Part shown: positions 1 through 8,273 of the stretch, piece after piece
How the letters are laid out: every line of letters begins with the position of its first letter
How positions within the stretch are numbered: position 1 is the first letter of the stretch
Source: Akkermansiaceae bacterium UBA1315
Lineage (GTDB): Bacteria; Verrucomicrobiota; Verrucomicrobiia; Verrucomicrobiales; Akkermansiaceae
Assembly: GCA_002307065.1 (NCBI GenBank)
Contig: DBTN01000010.1
Span: forward strand, 103,916-167,915
DNA length: 64,000 nucleotides
Direction of reading: 5' to 3'
Program-made: the position numbers and the translations under genes
Notes under the pieces: model-generated
Told to the model about the DNA's origin: nothing
Databases searched by the model: none
What the model saw: the letters and a program-made list of their open reading frames with translations, nothing else

Positions 1-643
1 CGTTGTCGTCGAGATAAACGACCCGCTGGGTGTGAGCAACGATCGCCGAAGCATCCGAAGCGATGATTGTTTCACCATCGCCCACGCCGATCACAATCGG
101 ACTGCCACGGCGAGCGGTGATGATTTTCCCTGGCTCGCGGGCGGAAAGAACGGCGATTCCGAACGTCCCTTTCACTTGGTGGAGCGCGTCGCAAACCGCT
201 TGAAAAAGATCTCCTTTGTCACATTCCCCAATCAAATGAGCGAGCACCTCGGTGTCGGTCTCCGAGTAAAAATGATGACCAATCCCCTCCAAGCGGGCAC
301 GGATCGGGCGGTAGTTTTCAATGATCCCATTGTGAACCAATGCAATATCTTCCGACTGATCGAGATGCGGGTGGGCATTGACTTCCGTTGGCGGTCCGTG
401 CGTCGCCCAGCGGGTGTGAGCGATTCCTGTTCCGACGCGATGACATAACTCAGGCGACCATGCCAGCCGTGTTTGTTCTTTGAGATTCGCAACCTTCCCG
501 GGCGATTTGCTGATCAAAACTCGATCACCATCCAGAATCGCCAAACCTGCGGAATCATATCCCCGGTATTCCAAACGCCGCAGTCCATTGATGAGCACGC
601 TCGTCGCGTCCGCTTTTCCGATATATCCGACAATGCCACACAT
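1..643 (-). CDS. glmS: Glutamine--fructose-6-phosphate aminotransferase, N-terminal part (cut by window edge)
   Basis: Read on the minus strand from the ATG at 643, the protein begins Met-Cys-Gly-Ile-Val-Gly-Tyr. This is the signature of the class II glutamine amidotransferase domain of GlmS, with Cys2 as the N-terminal nucleophile after Met removal. About 214 codons are present. They cover the glutaminase domain, including HTRWATHGPPTEVNAHPH and HNGIIENY, and the sugar isomerase domains lie beyond position 1. GlmS makes glucosamine-6-phosphate from fructose-6-phosphate and glutamine, the first step to UDP-GlcNAc for peptidoglycan and LPS. It lies 11 bp after a beta-helix acetyltransferase gene and downstream of glmM on the same strand, so the pathway genes form a likely operon. 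The identification is firm; the 3' end is not visible. Confidence 0.95.
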   Translation of the reverse strand, partial: MCGIVGYIGKADATSVLINGLRRLEYRGYDSAGLAILDGDRVLISKSPGKVANLKEQTRLAWSPELCHRVGTGIAHTRWATHGPPTEVNAHPHLDQSEDIALVHNGIIENYRPIRARLEGIGHHFYSETDTEVLAHLIGECDKGDLFQAVCDALHQVKGTFGIAVLSAREPGKIITARRGSPIVIGVGDGETIIASDASAIVAHTQRVVYLDDN

Positions 644-654
644 GATTTTGAGAA

Positions 655-1509
655 TTAAGATTTGAGGATGTCGCGCTGAACGATTTCGCCAGGACGCGTG
701 CTGGTTTTGGGCCAAAGTTTCCGACCCGGATAAATGGACGTATGAATCCCGGTATGGACGCCATCGCCCACGATCGTGCCAAATTTGCGGCGACCGGTGT
801 CACGAAGTTCTCCATCGACCATCGATTGGTGGTTTTTCCCATCGTGGCGAAGATTTGAAACCGTCGTGCCCGCCCCGAAATTCACGCTTTCACCAAGAAC
901 CGAATCCCCCACGTACGAGAGATGTCCCACATGGGTTTTGGAAAGAATCAGGCAGTTCTTAATCTCCACCGATTGGCCGATGTGACAGGAATCACCGATG
1001 CTCGTATTTCCACGGAGATAACAATTCGGGCCGATCTTGCAATTTTCGCCAATCACGACGTTTCCTTCGATAAAAACACCGGGTAAAATCCGCGTGCCTT
1101 TGCCAAGATGCAGAATCCCCTCGATGACGGCGGACGGATGAACTTCGCCCTCCACCTGGTTTTGAGTCATTGCCGAAACCCATCGTTCGTTCGCCCGGAG
1201 CAAATCCCACGGATATTCGATGACAAATGACTCTGCGGCCTGCAGCACGGCGGTCTGATCCGGCTGATCGCCGATCCACGCGACCGGTTTGCCATTCGCG
1301 TCCACCAAGGTCGGCCGATGGGTATCAGATAGCTGCCTCAAGTCCGAAGCTTCCAGCCAAGCATGCGGATGAATTTTCAGCATACTTTCCAGTCCGGCCG
1401 CTTCGAGCGCGAGACGCTGATGCTCTTTTAACGGACGATTGCCGATGGGAAAATCGACGATCTCCCGGGTCGATGAAAGCGGTGCGCAAGTATCGGAAAA
1501 ATTGCTCAT
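655..1509 (-). CDS. Left-handed beta-helix acyl/acetyltransferase, GlmU C-terminal-like
   Basis: This is a 284-residue protein. From about residue 120 it carries hexapeptide repeats (for example IGENCKIGPNCYLRGNTSIG and VNFGAGTTVSNLRHDGK) typical of trimeric left-handed beta-helix acetyltransferases. A 'YPWDLLRANE' segment before the helix resembles the linker of archaeal sugar-1-phosphate nucleotidylyltransferase/acetyltransferases. The N-terminal ~100 residues lack the GxGTRM nucleotidyltransferase signature, so by itself it should only acetylate. The neighbours glmM and glmS suggest it acts as the glucosamine-1-phosphate N-acetyltransferase of UDP-GlcNAc synthesis, with uridylyl transfer done elsewhere; that is inference. 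I prefer the ATG at 1509 because GAGGAGA lies just upstream; an in-frame GTG at 1530 overlaps glmM. The glmM stop is 4 nt upstream of this ATG. Confidence 0.8.
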   Translation of the reverse strand: MSNFSDTCAPLSSTREIVDFPIGNRPLKEHQRLALEAAGLESMLKIHPHAWLEASDLRQLSDTHRPTLVDANGKPVAWIGDQPDQTAVLQAAESFVIEYPWDLLRANERWVSAMTQNQVEGEVHPSAVIEGILHLGKGTRILPGVFIEGNVVIGENCKIGPNCYLRGNTSIGDSCHIGQSVEIKNCLILSKTHVGHLSYVGDSVLGESVNFGAGTTVSNLRHDGKNHQSMVDGELRDTGRRKFGTIVGDGVHTGIHTSIYPGRKLWPKTSTRPGEIVQRDILKS

Positions 1510-1513
1510 GATA

Positions 1514-2860
1514 TCATCCGATCTCCTCACGGATCGCGGTGGAAAATTTCTCGATCCAGCTTTCGACTTCCGCAGCTTCGCGATGTTCGACCAACACGCG
1601 GATCTTGTTTTCAGTTCCGGAATAACGAATCAGATGGCGTCCTTTTTCCCCGAACTCACGGGTCGCGCTTTCCATCAGGGCGGAAAGTTTCGGCAACGTT
1701 TCGAGCGGCGGTTTGGAACCGGTCGGAAGGTTCGCGAGATGCGTCGGGTATTCGTGCATCATCGCTGCGAGTTGCGCGAGAGTTGCGTCTTTTTCCCGCA
1801 TCATCCGCAGCACTTGCAACGCGCTGAGAATCCCGTCGCCGGTCGTGGAGTGTTCGGCGAAAATCAGGTGGCCGGAGTTTTCACCGCCGAAAGAATAGCC
1901 GTTCTTGCGGATGCATTCGATCACGCTGCGATCTCCCACAGCGGTCGTTTCCACCGTGATGCCGTGGGTTTTCATCGCCTCGATCAGGCCGAGATTGCTC
2001 ATGACCGTGACGACCAAGGTGTCTTTTTTCAATTTCCCGCGCTCTTTCAAACCGATCGCACAAAGGCCTAGAACCCGGTCACCCGTGATCACGTCCCCAT
2101 TTGCATCGGTGAAAATCACCCGGTCCGCATCGCCGTCAAACGAAATACCGACATCCGCACCGTGCTTTCTTACGAGTTCACCTGCAGTTTCCGGATAAAG
2201 CGCGCCGAAACCGGCATTGATATTCACGCCGTCAGGCTGGATGCCCGTGGCGATGACTTCCGCGCCGAGTTGCTCAAAAATCGTCGGTGCGATCAAATAA
2301 GCGGCACCGTGACCGCCATCGACCACGATTTTCAAACCGCGGAGGGAAAAATCCTTCGCCGTGTTTTTGACGAATTCGATGTAACGAGCGCCTGCGTCGT
2401 CGATGCAGTGAACTTTTCCGATCTGGGCGGCGGGAACGCCTTTTCCCTCCGGACTTTCGTTTAAAATGTGGCGCTCAATGACTTCTTCAAGTCCGTCCGA
2501 AAGCTTGTAACCGTCTGGCCCAAAAATCTTCATTCCGTTGTCTTCGAACGGATTGTGGGAAGCCGTCAGCATGATCCCGGCCGCAGCACCCATCGACTGG
2601 GTCAAATAGGCGACACCCGGTGTCGGCAGCGCGCCGACCCAAAAAACGTCCATCCCCATCGAGACCAATCCGCTGGTGATCGCCGTTTCCAGCATTTGCC
2701 CGGAAAGGCGAGTGTCCTTGCCAATCAGCACCCGGTTCTTGCCCGGATCACTGGACCGGAGAACGCGAGCAACGGCTTTTCCGAGACGCAGGGCGACTTC
2801 CGGAGTGATCGGGAATTCATTCACGCGGCCTCGAATGCCGTCTGTTCCAAACAATTTCAT
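1514..2860 (-). CDS. glmM: Phosphoglucosamine mutase
   Basis: This 448-residue protein starts MKLFGTDGIRG, as GlmM proteins do. The phosphoserine loop TASHNP carries the catalytic Ser at about residue 101. The Mg-binding loop DGDADR is at about 242-247, and the C-terminal phosphate-binding segment RYSGTENKIR is present. It converts glucosamine-6-phosphate to glucosamine-1-phosphate in the cytoplasm. It sits 4 nt upstream of a GlmU-like acetyltransferase and is followed by glmS, so three consecutive steps of UDP-GlcNAc synthesis appear co-transcribed. Length is normal for the family, and no damage is visible. Confidence 0.97.
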   Translation of the reverse strand: MKLFGTDGIRGRVNEFPITPEVALRLGKAVARVLRSSDPGKNRVLIGKDTRLSGQMLETAITSGLVSMGMDVFWVGALPTPGVAYLTQSMGAAAGIMLTASHNPFEDNGMKIFGPDGYKLSDGLEEVIERHILNESPEGKGVPAAQIGKVHCIDDAGARYIEFVKNTAKDFSLRGLKIVVDGGHGAAYLIAPTIFEQLGAEVIATGIQPDGVNINAGFGALYPETAGELVRKHGADVGISFDGDADRVIFTDANGDVITGDRVLGLCAIGLKERGKLKKDTLVVTVMSNLGLIEAMKTHGITVETTAVGDRSVIECIRKNGYSFGGENSGHLIFAEHSTTGDGILSALQVLRMMREKDATLAQLAAMMHEYPTHLANLPTGSKPPLETLPKLSALMESATREFGEKGRHLIRYSGTENKIRVLVEHREAAEVESWIEKFSTAIREEIG

Positions 2861-2903
2861 AAAATATGGCGAAGTTCGATTCTTTCGGGGATTACCCGAC
2901 GAA

Positions 2904-3707
2904 TCAAGCGCCTAGAATCGCCCGCTGGATTCGGCCCGGAGACCGCTTCAAAAACTGCCGCGCCAACGCTTCGAATTCTTCCGAAAGGTCGGTCAAATAA
3001 AGCTGCAAGCCGCCTTCAAAATTCGCATCTTTCAAAAGCTCCAAAGCCGTCAATTCTCGTTTTAAATGCTCCGCGCAGGTCGTCGCCGAGTCCACCAAAC
3101 GCACATCGTCCGGTAACATTTCCCGCAAAACCGGAATCAGCAGCGGATAATGCGTGCAGGCCAACATCAGCGTATCGATTCCTTTTTCGACCAACGGATC
3201 CAAATACGTTTTTAAAACCGCACGCGTGGCCGGATGATCGATCCAGTTTTCCTCAATCAGCGGAACGAGCAGTGGCGCGGCCTGCGGATGGATCATCAAA
3301 CCGGTCCGGCGAAGCGCCAGCGCGTGTTGGTACGCATGCGACCGAATCGTCCCGCGTGTCGCGATGATGCCGATGCGCTCCGACCGTTCGTCGGCGAGCG
3401 CCGCTTCCACGCCGGCCTCGATCACTCCGAGAATCGGAATCCGGTACTGTTCACGAAGCTGCGGAAGCGCGTGAGCCGTCGCGGTATTGCAGGCGACAAC
3501 GATGGCTTTGACGCCTTTTGAAATGAGAAAACGGACATCTTCGTCGGCGAAATGGCGGATGGTTTCCGGGCTTTTTGAGCCATAAGGCAAGCGCGCCGTG
3601 TCTCCGAGATAGAGGATATCTTCCGAAGGCAGAAGCTCTTGCACCGCGCGGACGACCGTCAGGCCGCCAACGCCGGAGTCGAAAATGCCAAGAGGAGCGG
3701 AGTTCAC
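2904..3707 (-). CDS. murI: Glutamate racemase
   Basis: From the GTG at 3707 the protein has 267 residues and begins MNSAPLGIFDSGVGGL, the family's opening. The two catalytic cysteines lie in VACNTATA (about Cys73) and LACTHYPLL (about Cys184). It makes D-glutamate for peptidoglycan. The frame stays open upstream to 3854, but that extension is non-conserved, overlaps the start of the divergent lipA gene and would place ~49 residues before the FDSGVGG motif. The GTG start is therefore preferred. It fits the cell-wall precursor context of the adjacent glm genes. Confidence 0.93.
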   Translation of the reverse strand: MNSAPLGIFDSGVGGLTVVRAVQELLPSEDILYLGDTARLPYGSKSPETIRHFADEDVRFLISKGVKAIVVACNTATAHALPQLREQYRIPILGVIEAGVEAALADERSERIGIIATRGTIRSHAYQHALALRRTGLMIHPQAAPLLVPLIEENWIDHPATRAVLKTYLDPLVEKGIDTLMLACTHYPLLIPVLREMLPDDVRLVDSATTCAEHLKRELTALELLKDANFEGGLQLYLTDLSEEFEALARQFLKRSPGRIQRAILGA

Positions 3708-3809
3708 GGGCGCGAGTGTGCTTATCCGCGCGCTCACCGCAAGCGACAACCCAGGGATTTTGACTTTCCGCTTTCCCGTAACGCCGGGGGCGTCTAGGTT
3801 CTCCGCGAC

Positions 3810-4820
3810 ATGAGTAGCTGCGGCCCGAAAATGAAGATGGATCCGATGCTCCATCGGGATAAAAAACCATCCTGGATCAAGGTCCGTCTGCCCAATAATC
3901 CGGCGTTTTGGTCAACGAAATCGCTGATCACCGACCTGAAATTGGTCACGGTTTGTGAGGAGGCTCAGTGCCCAAACCGGTGGGAATGCTGGGGACAAGG
4001 AACCGCGACGTTTATGATCGCTGGTGACAAGTGCACCCGCGCTTGCGGCTTTTGCGCCGTCAAAACCGCCAAACCTGACGCTCTCGAATCCGATGAACCT
4101 CAACGGGTTGCCGAAGCGACACGACGGATGAATTTGCGCCACGTGGTGATCACCGCCGTGGCTCGCGACGATCTCAAAGATGGCGGAGCGGAACATTTCC
4201 AGCACACGATCCAAGCGGTGCGCGAAGCCAATCCGGAAATCATCATCGAAGTCCTGGTTCCGGATTTCAACGATCGCGACTGGGCGCTCTCGATGGTGAT
4301 GGACGCACGTCCCCACATTTTTAATCACAACCTGGAAACGGTCGAACGTCTCACCCCGCTCGTCCGCTCCCGCGCCAAGTACCAACGCAGCCTCACGGTT
4401 TTGAAAAAAGCCAAAGAGATGGTCGGCGGAAAAGTCGCCACCAAAAGCGGAATCATGCTTGGCCTCGGAGAGCGCCACGAAGAAATTCTTCAAGCGATGG
4501 ACGATCTTCTCGCCCACGACGTGACCGTTCTCACGCTCGGCCAATATTTGCGGCCGACGCAAAAGCACTTGCCCGTTGTCGAATACATCACGCCGGAAGC
4601 CTTTGATGAATATAAAGCCATCGCGCTTGCCAAAGGGTTTCGCCACGTCGCCAGCGGCCCGCTGGTTCGGAGCTCGTATCACGCCGCCGATTTCCGTCCG
4701 GAAATGGACGTGCTCGAAGCGATCGAGGCCGACGTCCGCGCAGCTCGCGGTCTCGAACTCGGACCGGAGCATCTTTCCCTGCCTGCTCCGAAAGCCGGTT
4801 TGGTCAAAGCGATCGCATGA
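3810..4820 (+). CDS. lipA: Lipoyl synthase (radical SAM)
   Basis: This protein of up to 336 residues has both iron-sulfur motifs of LipA. The auxiliary cluster cysteines are in CEEAQCPNRWEC (about 49, 54, 60). The radical-SAM CxxxCxxC is CTRACGFC (about 75, 79, 82). The C-terminal RSSYHA segment supplies the serine ligand typical of LipA. It inserts two sulfurs into protein-bound octanoate to give lipoate for 2-oxoacid dehydrogenases and glycine cleavage. Four Met codons fall in the first 13 residues, so the exact start is uncertain. The stop overlaps the next ATG (ATGA), so the EVE-domain gene is translationally coupled. No lipB is visible in the window. Confidence 0.96.
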   Translation: MSSCGPKMKMDPMLHRDKKPSWIKVRLPNNPAFWSTKSLITDLKLVTVCEEAQCPNRWECWGQGTATFMIAGDKCTRACGFCAVKTAKPDALESDEPQRVAEATRRMNLRHVVITAVARDDLKDGGAEHFQHTIQAVREANPEIIIEVLVPDFNDRDWALSMVMDARPHIFNHNLETVERLTPLVRSRAKYQRSLTVLKKAKEMVGGKVATKSGIMLGLGERHEEILQAMDDLLAHDVTVLTLGQYLRPTQKHLPVVEYITPEAFDEYKAIALAKGFRHVASGPLVRSSYHAADFRPEMDVLEAIEADVRAARGLELGPEHLSLPAPKAGLVKAIA

Positions 4821-5281
4821 AATACTGGCTGATCAAATCCGAGCCGGACGTTTTCGGAATCGACGATCTGCAAAAAGTCGGCCGCGAACCGTGGACCGGC
4901 GTTCGCAATTACCAAGCGCGCAATTTCATGTGGAAGGACATGAAACCAGGCGATCTCGCGATTTTTTACCATTCGAACGCCAAGCCGCCGGGTGCCACCG
5001 GCATCGCCCGCGTCGCCGATGATCCCTATCCGGATCCCACTCAGTTCGACGAAAAGAGCGAATATTTCGACGAAAAATCCACTGAGCAAAAACCACGCTG
5101 GTGGTTGGTCGATTTTGAATTTGTCACAAAATTTGCCGGAATGGTGACGCTAGAGACCCTGAAGGCCGATCCCAAGCTGACCGAAATGGTCGTCTGCCAA
5201 AAGGGAACGCGGCTTTCCATCACACCGGTTTCAGCGGCGGATTTTAAGCACGTTTGCAAACTCGGCGGGTGGAAACCGTAA
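4817..5281 (+). CDS. EVE (PUA-like) domain protein
   Basis: This 154-residue protein starts MKYWLIKSEPDVFGIDDL and includes WTGVRNYQARNFM and GDLAIFYHSN, which are hallmark segments of the EVE domain. The domain is a PUA-like fold that in other proteins reads modified bases in DNA or RNA. The whole protein is a single domain of the usual length. The start codon overlaps the lipA stop by 4 nt. There is no obvious functional link to lipoate, and a nucleic-acid-binding role is inferred from the fold only. Confidence 0.85.
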   Translation: MKYWLIKSEPDVFGIDDLQKVGREPWTGVRNYQARNFMWKDMKPGDLAIFYHSNAKPPGATGIARVADDPYPDPTQFDEKSEYFDEKSTEQKPRWWLVDFEFVTKFAGMVTLETLKADPKLTEMVVCQKGTRLSITPVSAADFKHVCKLGGWKP

Positions 5282-5355
5282 ACGCGCGACTGGAAAGTTC
5301 GTCATTTCAGACAAACATTCCGGGCGACGACGCTTTTATGGAGGAAACCCCAGCT

Positions 5356-5934
5356 ATGGCAAACCAACAAGCCGCTACCGACCTGTCGCCTGCCTCATCG
5401 GCTTGGCGCGCGTGGCTGCAGGAGCATGGACCGAAACTCCTGCTTTTTTCGCGCCAGCAAACCCGTTCTCATGAGGATGCTCAGGATGTTTTTCAAGATG
5501 CTTTAGTAAAACTCGCCGAGAAACTTCGCAGTGGCGAATTCGTCGGCGGACAAGAAGCATGGATGCCTTATCTTTATACCGCGATCCGACGCCTCGCGAT
5601 CGATTTGAGCCGAAAAGACGATCGCCGAAAAAAACGCGAAGACCATGTCTCTGCGGATTTTGAAGCCGATCAGCGGGAGACCTTTCACCCTTGGTTCGAA
5701 GGCGAATCCACGGACGATGAGACCCGTTCCCAATTGGAAAGCAGCCTGAAGGAACTACCTGACAAATTTTCCGAAGTCATCACCCTGAAAATCTGGGGAG
5801 AGCAAACATTCGCCGATATTGGTCAAACTCTTGGAATTTCCCAAAACACAGCAGCCTCTCGGTATCGCTATGGTCTTGAAGCTTTGAAAAAGCAACTCAG
5901 CGGCGCGCGCCGACGCGGAGACTTTTCCATCTAA
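5356..5934 (+). CDS. RNA polymerase sigma factor, sigma-70/ECF type
   Basis: A 192-residue protein with sigma region 2 (SHEDAQDVFQDALVKLAEKL, then WMPYLYTAIRRLAIDLSRKDDRR) and region 4 (LKELPDKFSEVITLKIWGEQ, then the helix-turn-helix FADIGQTLGISQNTAASRY). I chose the ATG at 5356 because GGAGG lies 11 bp upstream; the frame is open back to 5254, inside the EVE gene. It is followed 12 bp later by a membrane protein that could be its anti-sigma factor, then by a PDZ protein. The set resembles envelope-stress sigma operons. The regulon cannot be read from this window. Confidence 0.85.
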   Translation: MANQQAATDLSPASSAWRAWLQEHGPKLLLFSRQQTRSHEDAQDVFQDALVKLAEKLRSGEFVGGQEAWMPYLYTAIRRLAIDLSRKDDRRKKREDHVSADFEADQRETFHPWFEGESTDDETRSQLESSLKELPDKFSEVITLKIWGEQTFADIGQTLGISQNTAASRYRYGLEALKKQLSGARRRGDFSI

Positions 5935-5946
5935 TCTCATCTTTGC

Positions 5947-6591
5947 ATGTCATCCGACCCCATCACACCTGATTCCCAATCGCTCGAAGCTTCTCTTCGT
6001 GAGCTCCAACCTTCGGTTTTGGACGAGGCGTTTCTCTCCCGGTTGGAATCTGCGGCCGAAGATCGTCTCACCGAACTGTCTCCCGCTGAAATTCGGTTTG
6101 AAAAGTCTCTTCAGGAAAACTCCCCCGCAAGTTTGTCCCCCGCGTTTCTGGATTCACTGGAAAACGTGATGAGTGGCATCCCCTTTCCGTTGGATGAAAA
6201 AATCGTGCTATTCCCCAAAGCGGCTCCCGAACTTGCAAAGCCCACCAAAACCGGTCAGCGCTCCCTTTTCGCAGCCGCTGCCGCAGTGGCTTTGATCGGT
6301 GCCGCGACCGCCCTGCTCATGCCACAAAAACCGTCGGCCGCTGGCTCGGGCTTGGCGAACACCTCCAACTCACCGGTCATTGCTCCGGAAAACATCGCAC
6401 CGGTCACCTACGATCGCGGCCTCAGCGAAGCAAAGGACGAAGGCGTCATCTGGCAATCCAAAGATAAACCTCAACGTGTCGTTCGTGTGGTTTATATGGA
6501 TCGCATCACCACCAAAAACGCCGAAGGCAAAACTGTGGAGATCGAGCAACCCCGAGTTGAATATATCCTCGTGCCGGAGAAAATTGATTAA
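5947..6591 (+). CDS. Membrane-anchored protein, putative anti-sigma factor
   Basis: This 214-residue protein has a hydrophilic N-terminal half with repeated 'LSPAFLDSLE'-like segments (PSVLDEAFLSRLESA and PASLSPAFLDSLENV). One transmembrane helix follows at about residues 103-122 (SLFAAAAAVALIGAATALLM), then a short extracytoplasmic domain ending in DRITTKNAEGKTVE and IEQPRVEYILVP. Its position 12 bp after a sigma factor, and its cytoplasm/TM/periplasm layout, fit an anti-sigma regulator. There is no recognisable zinc-binding HxxxCxxC motif. The function is inferred from context only. Confidence 0.55.
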   Translation: MSSDPITPDSQSLEASLRELQPSVLDEAFLSRLESAAEDRLTELSPAEIRFEKSLQENSPASLSPAFLDSLENVMSGIPFPLDEKIVLFPKAAPELAKPTKTGQRSLFAAAAAVALIGAATALLMPQKPSAAGSGLANTSNSPVIAPENIAPVTYDRGLSEAKDEGVIWQSKDKPQRVVRVVYMDRITTKNAEGKTVEIEQPRVEYILVPEKID

Positions 6592-6645
6592 TGATATATC
6601 TTTTCAGACAAACTTTTAAAGTTCGCACGCTTCTAATAAGTTAGT

Positions 6646-7650
6646 ATGAAACTCAGCAATCATCACCTTTACGCAGCGGGAATCGCGACCTTTTTGGTTG
6701 TTCCCGTTCTGGCGATTGAACCACCGGTTGACGACGCTCCGCCACCACCGGAGGTGAACTCACCCGCCCCTCCGGTCGCACCGAAGCTCCGGCCGAGACC
6801 GGATTTCAAACCGGACGGCCAAGCGGAATCGATTCCTGAACCATCGCCACGGCAAGAGTCGGCCTTCCTCGGATTGATCAGTTCATCGATTCCCGAAATT
6901 CTCGCCACCCACCTCGGATTGAAACCCGGCGAAGGCGTGGTCGTCCGCGCGGTCGTTCCAGATGGGCCTGCCGCCCAGGCGGGCATCGTCGAACACGACG
7001 TGATTCTCCGCATCGGCGGCGAACCGTTGGGTTCACCCGCAGAACTCTCACAGAATGTCATGGCGAGAAAACCGGGTGATTCTGTGAATTTCGACATCAT
7101 CCACGCGGGCAAACCTTCCACTCATCCGATCCAACTCGGAACACGGCCGGCCGGAAATCCCGACGCGAACCCTGAGATGCATCGCCTCGGACAGCTCCAG
7201 CTCGACGGAATGCCTCCTGAACAGGCGGATCGCATTCGCGATCTGATCGAAAAAAACCTGCGTCGGAATGACCTTTTCGAGCCCGGTTCGGACGGTTCCG
7301 ATGTCGCCAACGCGATTCAGGAAATGCAAAGACGCATGTCGCAGGCATTTGGTGAACGGTTTGAAGAATCGGCGATTCCAAACGGCAGCTCTCATTTCAG
7401 CACGGACACGACGATCCGCATGAAAGACGACAAGGGAACCGTCGAATTGAAGGCAAACAACGGCGCGAAAGAAGTCACCGTTCGCGACGAATCTAACAAC
7501 ATTGCGTGGTCTGGCCCATGGGATACCGAACAAGATAAAGCAGCAGCTCCGGCCGAAATTCGGGAACGGGTTGATAAACTCAATCTTGATGCTAGCTTAA
7601 AAGATGGCGGATTCCGATTTCAATTCGGAGGCAGCAAAGGCCCACGCTAA
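6646..7650 (+). CDS. Secreted PDZ-domain protein
   Basis: This 334-residue protein has an N-terminal signal sequence (MKLSNHHLYAAGIATFLVV, cleaved near VLAIE) and a proline-rich linker. A PDZ domain spans about residues 80-165 (FLGLISSSIPEILATHLGL, then GPAAQAGIVEHDVILRIGGEP). The C-terminal half is charged and holds IQEMQRRMSQAF. There is no serine protease triad, so it is a PDZ-only periplasmic protein rather than an HtrA/DegP enzyme. It is the third gene after a sigma factor and its probable anti-sigma, and is followed by a strong terminator. It could sense or scaffold envelope proteins. Confidence 0.75.
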   Translation: MKLSNHHLYAAGIATFLVVPVLAIEPPVDDAPPPPEVNSPAPPVAPKLRPRPDFKPDGQAESIPEPSPRQESAFLGLISSSIPEILATHLGLKPGEGVVVRAVVPDGPAAQAGIVEHDVILRIGGEPLGSPAELSQNVMARKPGDSVNFDIIHAGKPSTHPIQLGTRPAGNPDANPEMHRLGQLQLDGMPPEQADRIRDLIEKNLRRNDLFEPGSDGSDVANAIQEMQRRMSQAFGERFEESAIPNGSSHFSTDTTIRMKDDKGTVELKANNGAKEVTVRDESNNIAWSGPWDTEQDKAAAPAEIRERVDKLNLDASLKDGGFRFQFGGSKGPR

Positions 7651-7677
7651 AAATTTCCAGGGAGGTAGGTAGTACTG

Positions 7678-7716
7678 CATCCGCGCTCGGTTCCGCCGGG
7701 CGCGGATGTTTGTTTT
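7678..7716 (+). terminator. Intrinsic terminator after the PDZ gene
   Basis: A perfect 9-bp stem (CATCCGCGC / GCGCGGATG) encloses a 13-nt loop and is followed by TTTGTTTT. It lies 27 bp after the PDZ stop codon. The T-tract overlaps the last codon of the convergent dehydratase gene. Confidence 0.85.
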
Positions 7717-8150
7717 CAGGGCAAAGTTCCGCTGAGCGTCACCTTTGCGCTCGCCAGTAAACCTCGTGGGCCTAGGACATCTCCTTCGACCTGCACCAGA
7801 TTTCCCAAGCGACCTTCCACCTTGGCTCGAATTTCCAAAATCTCTCCCGGTCTCGCAGCGCCCAGGATTTTTGCACCGCGGATCGCCGTGAGTCTCAGAT
7901 CGTCCAGTTTCTCAATTTCCGGATCCGATTGTAAAACCACGCCAGCCAATTGGGCGATCGCTTCGATCAGCACCACGCCGGGCATCATCGGATTTCCAGG
8001 AAAATGCCCTTCGAGAAACGCTTCATCGCCTTTCACTCGGTAAGTCCCCCGCCCTTCTTGGCCCGGATCCAGACTCAACATCTCATCGACAAAACGAAAG
8101 GATTTCCCATGTGGTAACGATTCCAGCGCCTTCGAAAGTTCCATGCTCAT
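7716..8150 (-). CDS. 3-hydroxyacyl-ACP dehydratase, FabZ/hotdog family
   Basis: About 144 residues with a hotdog fold. The active-site segment GHFPGNPMMPGVVLIEAIAQLAG holds the catalytic His and the Glu on the central helix. It dehydrates 3-hydroxyacyl-ACP. I use the ATG at 8150 (MSMELSKAL); a second ATG lies at 8144, and the frame runs open to 8267 through sequence that does not look coding. It is divergent from a PlsC-like acyltransferase, and a glycosyltransferase and methyltransferase follow that gene. It may therefore serve a dedicated acyl product rather than general fatty-acid synthesis. No ketosynthase or ACP gene is present nearby. Confidence 0.85.
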   Translation of the reverse strand: MSMELSKALESLPHGKSFRFVDEMLSLDPGQEGRGTYRVKGDEAFLEGHFPGNPMMPGVVLIEAIAQLAGVVLQSDPEIEKLDDLRLTAIRGAKILGAARPGEILEIRAKVEGRLGNLVQVEGDVLGPRGLLASAKVTLSGTLP

Positions 8151-8273
8151 CTGATCTCGATTATGAACTCCTCTGACGCAACGCTGGCAAGTCCCGATGC
8201 TGCGGCGAAAATCCCATCGACCCCATCCGTCTAAACTGCTTAATTTTCCCAACTTTCGAGAAGCCAACCCGCC

